Source of the DNA: Ralstonia sp. RRA
Lineage (GTDB): Bacteria > Pseudomonadota > Gammaproteobacteria > Burkholderiales > Burkholderiaceae
Direction of reading: 5' to 3'
DNA: 64,000 nt
Assembly (NCBI RefSeq): GCF_037023145.1
Contig: NZ_CP146091.1
Span: 2,108,001 to 2,172,000, forward strand
Shown: positions 57,929-64,000 of the stretch, piece after piece
Layout of the letters: every line of letters begins with the position of its first letter
Position numbering within the stretch: position 1 is the stretch's first letter
Notes under the pieces: generated by a model
Told to the model about the DNA's origin: nothing
The model's input: only the letters and a program-made list of their open reading frames with translations
Databases searched by the model: none
Position numbers and translations under genes: made by a program

Positions 57929-59623
57929 ATGACCCGTATCGCTGTCCGTTCGCACTCCACTGAGGCCGCCAACACGCTGGCTGGCCACGGTATCCATCCT
58001 GTCTTGGCACGCATCCTGGCTGCACGCGGCGTTGCTCGACCCGATGAACTGTCGACCGAGCTGGCCGACCTGCTGCCGCCGGCACAACTCAAAGGCATCG
58101 ACGATGCAGCGCGCTATCTGGCCGACGCCATCGCCGCCAACAAACGCCTGCTGATCATTGCCGACTACGACTGCGATGGCGCCACGGCCTGTGCCGTCGG
58201 CGTGCGCGGGTTGCGCATGCTCGGCGCGCAGGTGAGCTACATCGTGCCGAACCGGTTTGAATACGGCTACGGCCTGTCGCCCGAGATCGTGGCGCTTGCC
58301 GCGCGCGAGAAGCCGGACGTGCTGGTCACCGTCGACAACGGCATTGCAGACGTAGCGGGCGTGGCAGCGGCCAATGCGCTGGGCATCGACGTGGTCGTGA
58401 CGGATCACCACATGCCGGGCGCGCAGTTGCCCGAGGCGCGCGTGATCGTCAATCCAAACCAGCCAGGCTGCGGCTTCCCGAGCAAGAACCTGGCGGGCGT
58501 GGGCGTGATGTTCTACGTGCTGCTGGCGCTGCGGGCAGAGTTGCGCAACCGGGGCGTGTTCACGCCGCAAGAGCAACCGCGCCTCGATGCCCTGCTCGAT
58601 CTGGTGGCGCTGGGCACGGTGGCCGACGTGGTCAAGCTCGACGCCAACAACCGGCTGCTAGTGGCACAAGGTCTCAAGCGCATGCGCGCGGGGCGGATGT
58701 GCCCCGGCATCGCCGCCCTCTTCCGTGTGGCAGGGCGCGAGGCGCGTCGCGCATCGACGTTCGACCTCGGGTTCGGCCTGGGCCCGCGCCTGAACGCGGC
58801 TGGGCGGCTGGCCGACATGTCGCTCGGCATCGAATGCCTGCTCACCGATGACTACGACCGCGCGATGGCCATCGCCGCCGAACTTGACGGCATGAACCGC
58901 GAGCGCCGCGAGATCGAAGCCGGTATGCAGCAGGAAGCGCTGGTGATCCTGGACAGCATGAACGCCTTCGATGGCGCGGGTCGCCACACCATCGCCGTCT
59001 ACAACGAGACATGGCATCAGGGCGTGATCGGCATCGTCGCCTCGCGCATCAAAGACAAGTTCCACCGCCCCGTCTTCACCTTCGCGCCCGGTGACGACGG
59101 CGTCATCAAAGGCTCGGGCCGTTCGATTCCCGGCTTCCACCTGCGCGATGCGCTGGACGCCGTGCACAAGCGCAGCCCCGGGCTGATCGTCAAATTTGGC
59201 GGCCACGCCATGGCGGCCGGCCTCACGCTGCGCGAAGACGGCTTCGACGAATTCGTTGCCACCTTCGAAGCCGTTGGACGCGAATGGCTGACCGAGGCGC
59301 TACTCTCGCGCGTGCTCGAAACCGATGGCGAAGCCGACCCCGAGTGCTTCTCTCCCCAGTTTGTCGAACTGCTCGAAACCCAGGTCTGGGGCCAGGGCTT
59401 TCCGGCGCCGAGCTTCTGCGGCGAGTTTGACGTGCTGTCGCAGGCGGTGCTCAAGGACAAGCACCTGAAGCTCAAGCTCGGCCGCGGCAAACAGCATTTC
59501 GATGCGATCTGGTTCAACCACGCCGAACCGCTCGGCGCTTCAGCCTATGTGGCCTACCGGCTCGACAACAACACCTTCAACGGCATCACGCGCGTGCAGA
59601 TGGTGATCGAACACGCGCAATAG
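57929..59623 (+). CDS. recJ: Single-stranded-DNA-specific exonuclease RecJ
   Basis: RecJ is a 5'-3' exonuclease on single-stranded DNA used in recombination, base-excision and mismatch repair. The 564-residue protein (E. coli 577) has the DHH motifs ADYDCDGATACAVGVRGL, TVDNGIADV, VVTDHHMPG and GVGVMFYVLLALRAEL, the DHHA1 segment FGGHAMAAGLTL, and the OB-like C-terminal domain. The start ATG 57929 follows the previous stop without a gap. The next gene, fdxA, is 170 bases on. Confidence 0.96.
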   Translation: MTRIAVRSHSTEAANTLAGHGIHPVLARILAARGVARPDELSTELADLLPPAQLKGIDDAARYLADAIAANKRLLIIADYDCDGATACAVGVRGLRMLGAQVSYIVPNRFEYGYGLSPEIVALAAREKPDVLVTVDNGIADVAGVAAANALGIDVVVTDHHMPGAQLPEARVIVNPNQPGCGFPSKNLAGVGVMFYVLLALRAELRNRGVFTPQEQPRLDALLDLVALGTVADVVKLDANNRLLVAQGLKRMRAGRMCPGIAALFRVAGREARRASTFDLGFGLGPRLNAAGRLADMSLGIECLLTDDYDRAMAIAAELDGMNRERREIEAGMQQEALVILDSMNAFDGAGRHTIAVYNETWHQGVIGIVASRIKDKFHRPVFTFAPGDDGVIKGSGRSIPGFHLRDALDAVHKRSPGLIVKFGGHAMAAGLTLREDGFDEFVATFEAVGREWLTEALLSRVLETDGEADPECFSPQFVELLETQVWGQGFPAPSFCGEFDVLSQAVLKDKHLKLKLGRGKQHFDAIWFNHAEPLGASAYVAYRLDNNTFNGITRVQMVIEHAQ

Positions 59624-59793
59624 CCGCGCACATGAACCTTGCGTCAGCGCATAAACACATGCCAAAACTGTCTGACGGTGCGCGGATGACGCAGCCGTCG
59701 GACCCGGCGGCTGCGTTACAATACGAGATTGCCGGCTTGGCACCTGCCGTGACCGCGCACCCCACGAATTCCTAGCATTAACCTCCAAGCGAA

Positions 59794-60120
59794 ATGACTC
59801 ACGTCGTTACCGAAAGCTGTGTCCGCTGCAAGTACACCGACTGCGTGGACGTCTGCCCCGTCGATTGCTTCCGCGAAGGCCCGAACTTCCTGACCATCGA
59901 TCCGGATGAGTGCATCGACTGCGCCGTGTGCGTGGCCGAATGCCCGGTCAACGCCATCTACGCTGAAGAAGACGTGCCGGCCGATCAGCAGAAGTGGATC
60001 GCCATCAATGCCGAACTCTCGACCATCGGCTGGCCGTCCATCACCAAGACCAAGCAACCCCTGCCCGACGCGGACGACTGGAAGGACGTGAAGGACAAGG
60101 AGCAGTACCTCGAACGCTGA
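59794..60120 (+). CDS. fdxA: 7Fe ferredoxin (3Fe-4S plus 4Fe-4S)
   Basis: The 108-residue protein matches the Azotobacter/Pseudomonas 7Fe ferredoxin: Cys9, Cys17 and Cys50 should hold a 3Fe-4S cluster; Cys21, Cys40, Cys43 and Cys46 a 4Fe-4S cluster; Cys12 and Cys25 are free. The ordering TESCVRCKYTDCVDVCPVDCF and DECIDCAVCVAECPV shows this. It carries electrons in the cytoplasm; partner reductases are not known, but a ferredoxin-NADP reductase-like gene lies in this window. ATG at 59794. It is followed by a hairpin and the tRNA-Asn promoter. Confidence 0.96.
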   Translation: MTHVVTESCVRCKYTDCVDVCPVDCFREGPNFLTIDPDECIDCAVCVAECPVNAIYAEEDVPADQQKWIAINAELSTIGWPSITKTKQPLPDADDWKDVKDKEQYLER

Positions 60121-60126
60121 TCTCCA

Positions 60127-60155
60127 ACCTTTTTTACCGTCAACGCAAAAAAGGT
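60127..60155 (+). terminator. Inverted repeat after fdxA
   Basis: ACCTTTTTT and AAAAAAGGT flank an 11-base loop. Weak AT-rich stem; may aid fdxA termination or be structural only. Confidence 0.3.
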
Positions 60156-60156
60156 G

Positions 60157-60186
60157 TTGACGGGCAGATCGGAAATTAGCTAGAAT
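60157..60186 (+). promoter_or_regulatory. Sigma-70 promoter of tRNA-Asn
   Basis: TTGACG (60157-60162) and TAGAAT (60181-60186) with an 18-base spacer, about 18 bases before the tRNA start allowing for the +1. An inverted repeat CGTCAAC/GTTGACG (60138-60144 and 60156-60162) overlaps the -35. Confidence 0.75.
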
Positions 60187-60210
60187 TCATTTCTTCGCTG
60201 TTGCAGCGAT

Positions 60211-60286
60211 TCCTCGATAGCTCAGTCGGTAGAGCGCCGGACTGTTAATCCGTAGGTCCCTGGTTCGAGCCCAGGTCGAGGAGCCA
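60211..60286 (+). tRNA. tRNA-Asn(GUU)
   Basis: The 76-base gene has acceptor TCCTCGA pairing with TCGAGGA, discriminator G and encoded CCA. The D-arm is AGCTCAGTCGGTAGAGC, the anticodon loop CTGTTAA gives GUU, and the T-arm is CTGGTTCGAGCCCAG. Confidence 0.96.
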
Positions 60287-60293
60287 AGTACTT

Positions 60294-60324
60294 AAGCCCT
60301 TGCGAGAAATCGCAAGGGCTTTTT
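60294..60324 (+). terminator. Rho-independent terminator after tRNA-Asn
   Basis: AAGCCCTTGCGA pairs with TCGCAAGGGCTT around a GAAA tetraloop, then four T. The GNRA loop makes this a very stable terminator. Confidence 0.93.
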
Positions 60325-60347
60325 ACTTTGGTGGATGGACGTCACGA

Positions 60348-60363
60348 TTGGACAGCCGTCCAA
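60348..60363. repeat. Inverted repeat TTGGAC-AGCC-GTCCAA
   Basis: Perfect six-base arms with a four-base centre lie in the 100 bases between tRNA-Asn and tRNA-Leu. It may be a regulatory site for tRNA-Leu; no clear promoter is next to it. Confidence 0.35.
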
Positions 60364-60423
60364 TTTCATTTGTGGCATCGGTGTCGTCGCCGGTATCGTG
60401 TACCGTCTTGCACCGATCGTCGT

Positions 60424-60514
60424 GCCCGAGTGGTGAAATTGGTAGACACCGCGGACTTAAAATCCGCTGCGCCCTAATCGGCGCGTGCCGGTTCGATCCC
60501 GGCCTCGGGCACCA
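60424..60514 (+). tRNA. tRNA-Leu(UAA)
   Basis: The 91-base class II tRNA has acceptor GCCCGAG pairing with CTCGGGC, discriminator A and encoded CCA. The anticodon stem GCGGA/TCCGC flanks loop CTTAAAA with anticodon UAA, and a long variable arm follows. It lies 137 bases after tRNA-Asn. Confidence 0.95.
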
Positions 60515-60550
60515 AATCCCCTTCTCTTCTTTTTTCTTGCTCCAGCTGCC

Positions 60551-61285
60551 TCACGAAGCGTGGCACGCGTGCGCCTTCGGTGCATCGTCGTATTCATCGT
60601 GACGGCGTACCCATGACATGGGGCCGGTCTCGTTGCGGCCCAGCGGCGCGCGGTCGAGCAGTAGCAATGTGCCGACCATGTCTTCCAATCCACGTGCATA
60701 GGTCGAATATGTGTGGAACACGTTGCCGGCATCATCCTTGTAGAACGCGCTCATGCCGGGCAACTCGTCGTGGGCCTCGGCGCTTGGGGTGGCGGTGTAG
60801 TTGTAGTCGACTGCCCCGCTCTCCAACTCTTCGGGCGAGAAACTCACGCGGTAGTCGTGATTGAACGTGGTGCCGAAGGACGACACCCACGGAAAATGCC
60901 AGCCCATGCGCGCCTTGTAGGCCGCGATCGCCTCCATCGGCGCACGCGATACGGCGACCAGCGTCACATCGTGATGATTCAGATGCGGCAGCATGCCACC
61001 CAGATGATCCGAGAGAAACGAGCATCCGGGGCACCCCGCTTCCCAGCCTGGCCCGAGCATGAAGTGATAGACCATCAACTGGCTGCGTCCATCGAACAGA
61101 TCAGCCAGCGTCTTCTTGCCATCAGGCGTATCGAACACGTACTGCGTGTCGACCCTCACCCATGGCAACGCCTGGCGCTCGGCGTTGATGGCGTCGCGCA
61201 GGTGAATCGCCTCTTTCTCACGCATCAGCAATTCCCGACGCTTGATGAGCCATTCGTCTCTTGAAACCACAGGATGCGGTTGCAT
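60551..61285 (-). CDS. DUF899 thioredoxin-like protein
   Basis: The 244-residue protein is a DUF899 member: HPVVSRDEWLIKRRELLMREKEAIHLRDAINAERQALPWVRVD opens it and GWEAGCPGCSFLSDHLGGMLPHLNHHDVTLVAVSRAP contains a CxxC (GCPGC) in a thioredoxin-like fold. The AhpC/TSA-like setting suggests a redox role; substrates are unknown. ATG at 61285 has GAGGG seven bases upstream; ATG at 61324 would add thirteen residues. It is convergent with the tRNA-Leu region and downstream of yeiH on the same strand. Confidence 0.85.
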   Translation of the reverse strand: MQPHPVVSRDEWLIKRRELLMREKEAIHLRDAINAERQALPWVRVDTQYVFDTPDGKKTLADLFDGRSQLMVYHFMLGPGWEAGCPGCSFLSDHLGGMLPHLNHHDVTLVAVSRAPMEAIAAYKARMGWHFPWVSSFGTTFNHDYRVSFSPEELESGAVDYNYTATPSAEAHDELPGMSAFYKDDAGNVFHTYSTYARGLEDMVGTLLLLDRAPLGRNETGPMSWVRRHDEYDDAPKAHACHAS

Positions 61286-61355
61286 GATGAAGCCCTCGTC
61301 TACGACAGTCAGACAGGACTTCATACTAGGCCGCCTCCCACGAATGAAAAGGCGC

Positions 61356-61392
61356 GGCGCGCAAGTCGCGATTCGGATGCGACCTGCGCGCC
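61356..61392 (-). terminator. Stable hairpin, possible yeiH terminator
   Basis: On the minus strand GGCGCGCA-GTCGC pairs with GCGAC-TGCGCGCC apart from one A/C mismatch, around a nine-base loop. A CTTTT run starts six bases later. Strong stem but a weak, distant T tract. Confidence 0.45.
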
Positions 61393-61440
61393 ATGGAAGC
61401 GAATCCGCCGTCTCTACATACCCGACGCCGGGTGTCGAGA

Positions 61441-62547
61441 TCAGCCCATCAGCCAACGCACACCGACGTTGATGAGCGCACCACCCACCACCAACCCGAC
61501 CCACAGCACGGCCGCACACAACAGCGGGCGCACACCGGACTTCAGCAGCATCGGCACATGCGTCTGCGTGCCGATGGCGAACATCGCGCAGGCCAGCATC
61601 GCCGTATCGATCGCGTCGATCGGGGCATGCCATGCGGCCGGAATCGCACCCGCCGAATTCAGCAGCGTCACGCCGAGCAGGCCGACTGCAAACCACGGCA
61701 TTGCCTTCCATGCGTGACCTGCCGCCTTGCGCAGCGCACCCTCACGGGATTGCATGGAGGCAGCACCGGCATCAGCGGCGGGCGTCGTGCAAGCCAGCAC
61801 CACCAGCAGCGGCGCCAGGGCCAGCACACGCACCATCTTGCTAACGACAGCGGCATTGGTGGCGTCGTCGCCCAGCGGCTTCGCAGCAGCAATCACTTGC
61901 GCAACCTCGTGCATCGTCGAGCCGATGTAGACCCCGAAATGCTCCGGCGCCACCGCCATGCCGGCATGCGCCAGCAGCGCGTAAAGCCACGGATACAGGA
62001 AGATGCCGACGGTGCCGAACAACACCACACTCGCAATCGCCACGGCCGTCTCACGCGGCTGCGCCTTGACTGCCGGTGCCACAGCCAGCACCGCCGCCGC
62101 ACCACACACCGCGCTGCCCGCTGCCACCAGCACGGCCTGCGTGCGGGCAAGACCAAACCAGCGTGTGCCGATCCAGGTGCCGGCCAGCATGGTCAGCGCC
62201 AGCACCAGCAGCGGAATCGCGATGCCGGATGCGCCCAGGTCATGGATCTGCGCCAGCGTCAGCCGGGCACCATAAAGAATCACCCCGGCACGCAGCAGCG
62301 TGTGGCGCGCAAACTGAATCGCGCCGGGCGTCAGCCACCGCTGGTGCCCTGGCACATGCCCCATCACCATGCCGAGCAGGATGGCCAGCGTCAGCGCACT
62401 CAAACCCAGGTGGCTCGCCCAGCCCATTCCGCCAAGCACCACCGCCACCCCGGCGCACCCAAACAACACACCCACGCTCAACAGCGTCCGGCCATCAAAT
62501 CCGGGCACTACGCCCTGGGGAGCCAATTGTTTCTGTGCAATTGTCAT
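61441..62547 (-). CDS. YeiH/YadS-family putative sulfate exporter (UPF0324)
   Basis: The 368-residue integral membrane protein has about ten hydrophobic segments and the UPF0324 pattern: SVGVLFGCAGVAVVLGGMGWASHLGLSAL, LRAGVILYGARLTLAQIHDLGASGI, GSAVCGAAAVLAVAPAV, MHEVAQVIAAAKPLGDDATNAAVVSKMVRVLALAPL. The family is predicted to export sulfate or small organic sulfur anions. GTG at 62550 is an alternative start. The divergent LysR regulator (YeiE-type partner) and the inverted repeat between them make it the probable target. Confidence 0.88.
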   Translation of the reverse strand: MTIAQKQLAPQGVVPGFDGRTLLSVGVLFGCAGVAVVLGGMGWASHLGLSALTLAILLGMVMGHVPGHQRWLTPGAIQFARHTLLRAGVILYGARLTLAQIHDLGASGIAIPLLVLALTMLAGTWIGTRWFGLARTQAVLVAAGSAVCGAAAVLAVAPAVKAQPRETAVAIASVVLFGTVGIFLYPWLYALLAHAGMAVAPEHFGVYIGSTMHEVAQVIAAAKPLGDDATNAAVVSKMVRVLALAPLLVVLACTTPAADAGAASMQSREGALRKAAGHAWKAMPWFAVGLLGVTLLNSAGAIPAAWHAPIDAIDTAMLACAMFAIGTQTHVPMLLKSGVRPLLCAAVLWVGLVVGGALINVGVRWLMG

Positions 62548-62573
62548 CACATCCGCCTTGCTTATTCGCTATA

Positions 62574-62589
62574 CGCATAACGATATGCG
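62574..62589. promoter_or_regulatory. Inverted repeat between yeiH and LysR gene
   Basis: CGCATA-ACGA-TATGCG: perfect six-base arms with a four-base centre, inside the 80-base divergent region. A likely LysR-type operator controlling both genes. Confidence 0.55.
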
Positions 62590-62627
62590 GAGCGTGATAA
62601 CATGTGAAACGGGTAATTTTTCTAAGA

Positions 62628-63572
62628 ATGACCAGTTTTATGGATAACAAAGCCCCTCGTGTCACGCTGCGCCAATGGGCCGTGTTTGCAGCCATCGCAC
62701 AGTGCGAAACCACTACTGCCGCCGGCAGCCAACTCGGCCTGTCGCAATCGGCAGTGAGCGCGGCGCTGGCTGAGCTGGAATCGACGCTCGGGCACCCGTT
62801 GTTCGACCGGCATGCACGGCGCCTCCACCTGAACGCGCTCGGTCGACAGCTGCTGCCGCAAGCCCAGGCCCTGCTCGACCATGCAGACGCACTGGAGCAC
62901 GCCACCGTACAGCCCAACGTGCGCCTCAAGCTTGCGGCCAGCAGCACGATCGGCAACTACGTGCTGCCCGCCCTGCTCGCGAGCTTCCGGCAGCAAATCG
63001 CCCCCGACAGCCAGCTCGACGTGCTGATCGGCAACACACAGGACGTGGTCGACGCGGTGCAGCGCTTCGAGGTAGACATCGGCCTGATTGAAGGCACGTG
63101 CCGTGGAGAAGCCCTGGAAATCGAAACATGGATCGACGACGAGATGGTGATCGTCGCCGCGCCAGATCACCCGCTTGCACGCGGGCCTGCCTCACGCGCG
63201 GCGCTGCGCGAAGCCGGCTGGTTGATGCGCGAACCGGGTTCCGGCACACGAGAGTTGATCGACAGCCGCATCGCGTCGGTTATTGGGCCCCTGCACGTGG
63301 CACTCGAACTCGGGCATTCAGAGGCGATTCAGCGTACGGTGGCGGCAGGCTATGGCATCAGTTGCCTGTCGCGCCACGTGGTGGCCGATGCGCTGCGCGA
63401 CGGCCGACTGGTCGAGGTACAAAGCGACTTGCCTCGCATCGCCCGTCCGTTGCTCATCGTGCGCCATCGCGACAAGCATCCGACGCACGGCCTGACGCAA
63501 TTCATCGACGCGCTACACGGCCACGCGAGCCTGCATTCGGACGATTCGAAAAAAAATCGCACAAAGGACTAG
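62628..63572 (+). CDS. LysR-family regulator next to yeiH (YeiE-like)
   Basis: The 314-residue protein has an N-terminal helix-turn-helix (VTLRQWAVFAAIAQCETTTAAGSQLGLSQSAVSAALAELESTLGHPLFDRH) and a LysR effector domain (LKLAASSTIGNYVLPALLASFRQQIAP; VDIGLIEGTCRGEALEIETW; AGYGISCLSRHVV). It matches the YeiE/CysB-like group that senses sulfur or related stress; YeiE in enterics is linked to sulfite stress. ATG at 62628 or 62640; neither has a strong Shine-Dalgarno. It faces yeiH and probably controls it. Confidence 0.88.
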   Translation: MTSFMDNKAPRVTLRQWAVFAAIAQCETTTAAGSQLGLSQSAVSAALAELESTLGHPLFDRHARRLHLNALGRQLLPQAQALLDHADALEHATVQPNVRLKLAASSTIGNYVLPALLASFRQQIAPDSQLDVLIGNTQDVVDAVQRFEVDIGLIEGTCRGEALEIETWIDDEMVIVAAPDHPLARGPASRAALREAGWLMREPGSGTRELIDSRIASVIGPLHVALELGHSEAIQRTVAAGYGISCLSRHVVADALRDGRLVEVQSDLPRIARPLLIVRHRDKHPTHGLTQFIDALHGHASLHSDDSKKNRTKD

Positions 63573-63611
63573 CGCGATCCGAGAAAGGTTGATATAGTCT
63601 CATTTCTTCGC

Positions 63612-63687
63612 GGGGCGTTAGCTCAGTTGGTAGAGCAGCGGACTCTTAATCCGTAGGTCGAGTGTTCGAGTCACTCACGCCCCACCA
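63612..63687 (+). tRNA. tRNA-Lys(CUU)
   Basis: The 76-base gene has acceptor GGGGCGT pairing with ACGCCCC, discriminator A and CCA. The anticodon loop CTCTTAA gives CUU. The D-arm is AGCTCAGTTGGTAGAGC and the T-arm GAGTGTTCGAGTCACTC. A TATAGT box sits at 63593-63598. An integrase gene starts 165 bases downstream in the same direction, so the tRNA 3' end is likely the att site of an integrated element. Confidence 0.95.
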
Positions 63688-63710
63688 CCCTCCCCGAGGG
63701 TAAGAAAATC

Positions 63711-63743
63711 AAGCACTTGCGAGCAATCGCCGGTGCTTTTTTT
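63711..63743 (+). terminator. Terminator after tRNA-Lys
   Basis: AAGCAC, two unpaired bases, GCGA, loop GCAA, TCGC, two unpaired bases and GTGCTT are followed by a T run. The GNRA loop and TTGCGA shoulder are shared with the tRNA-Asn terminator. Confidence 0.85.
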
Positions 63744-63781
63744 CGTCCCTAGCGAGGGGGCGAAGTGCCGAAACTGTACCC

Positions 63782-63802
63782 TTTGCCGGAATTTTGCCGG
63801 AA
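63782..63802 (+). repeat. Direct repeat TTTGCCGGAA upstream of integrase
   Basis: TTTGCCGGAA occurs at 63782-63791 and again at 63793-63802, one base apart. Such pairs before tyrosine recombinases can be arm-type integrase binding sites. Confidence 0.45.
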
Positions 63803-63852
63803 CGGAGAATCGGGCCAAGCGAAACATCAACCTTTCGCATGGAGTCTCCGGA

Positions 63853-64000
63853 ATGGCATACATCAGCCAGCGCGGCACCTACTGGCGCGCCGAAGTCCGC
63901 AAGCGTGGACACAAGCCTATCTACCGCACGTTCGACACACGGCAGCAAGCCCAGCAATGGGCTGAACGCACTGAAGCCGAAATCACCATCGGCGCCTACG
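63853..64000 (+). CDS. Site-specific tyrosine recombinase (integrase), N-terminal part only
   Basis: Only about 49 codons are in the window: MAYISQRGTYWRAEVRKRGHK, then TFDTRQQAQQWAERTEAEIT. The short beta-hairpin with Tyr-Trp-Arg and the following helix fit the arm-type DNA-binding domain at the start of phage-type integrases. The catalytic domain (RHRH-Y) lies beyond the right edge. GGAG sits eight bases before ATG 63853. The position beside a tRNA-Lys 3' end marks the first gene of a genomic island or prophage; which type cannot be told here. Confidence 0.82.
   Translation, partial: MAYISQRGTYWRAEVRKRGHKPIYRTFDTRQQAQQWAERTEAEITIGAY

Overview
This window is chromosomal DNA of a high-GC betaproteobacterium. 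Gene content and order (lysC-tilS-accA-alkA-cysS; ppiA-ppiB-lpxH; bamC-dapA; pyrG-kdsA-eno-ftsB; lolCD with recJ) and the protein sequences point to Burkholderiaceae, most likely Ralstonia of the pickettii/insidiosa group. The species cannot be fixed without a database search.

Layout. 1-7783: the 5' end of a YejA-like oligopeptide-binding protein, fabI, tRNA-Ser(GCU), then a minus-strand run cysS, alkA-like, accA, tilS, lysC. 8043-11495: a periplasmic TPR protein, two cyclophilins, lpxH and cysE. 11647-20044: trmJ, suhB, two small lipoproteins, a cupin-type regulator facing a glutamine amidotransferase/MOSC pair, a chemoreceptor, a LysR regulator and an acetyltransferase. 20173-26282: mutS, a secreted phosphoesterase-like protein with a worn active site, slyD, the L16 hydroxylase roxA, and a small Ala-rich lipoprotein with a long structured leader. 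26371-33511: a minus-strand run with bamC, dapA, trpS, an intramembrane protease, a YciO/Sua5 protein and a PHP phosphoesterase. 33672-36801: a tightly coupled four-gene redox cassette (ferredoxin-NADP reductase-like, saccharopine dehydrogenase-like, DUF4166, DCC thiol oxidoreductase). 36814-45574: an alpha/beta hydrolase with an operator-like palindrome, DUF455, gamma carbonic anhydrase, Hsp33, then ftsB-eno-DUF1330-kdsA-pyrG on the minus strand. 45666-50892: an Anbu proteasome-homologue operon (circularly permuted ATP-grasp, alpha-E, transglutaminase-like, Anbu, alpha/beta hydrolase). 51003-60120: comEC, tatD, DUF2845, lolDC, a phosphoglycerate-mutase-like gene, recJ and a 7Fe ferredoxin. 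60211-64000: tRNA-Asn, tRNA-Leu, a DUF899 protein, a YeiH exporter with a divergent LysR regulator, then tRNA-Lys(CUU) followed by the 5' end of a tyrosine recombinase. The right edge is therefore the start of an integrated genomic island.

Most of the window is housekeeping: envelope biogenesis (fabI, accA, lpxH, kdsA, lolCD, bamC), the aspartate/lysine pathway (lysC, dapA), tRNA charging and modification (cysS, trpS, tilS, trmJ), glycolysis and CTP synthesis (eno, pyrG), DNA repair (mutS, recJ, alkA-like), and folding or redox protection (cyclophilins, SlyD, Hsp33). The least understood parts are the Anbu/ATP-grasp operon, which looks like a system that makes and breaks peptide-like bonds on an unknown substrate; the four-gene redox cassette; and the structured leader of the Ala-rich lipoprotein. 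Start codons were chosen by family alignment, Shine-Dalgarno spacing and ATGA overlaps. Several genes appear to use TTG or GTG.
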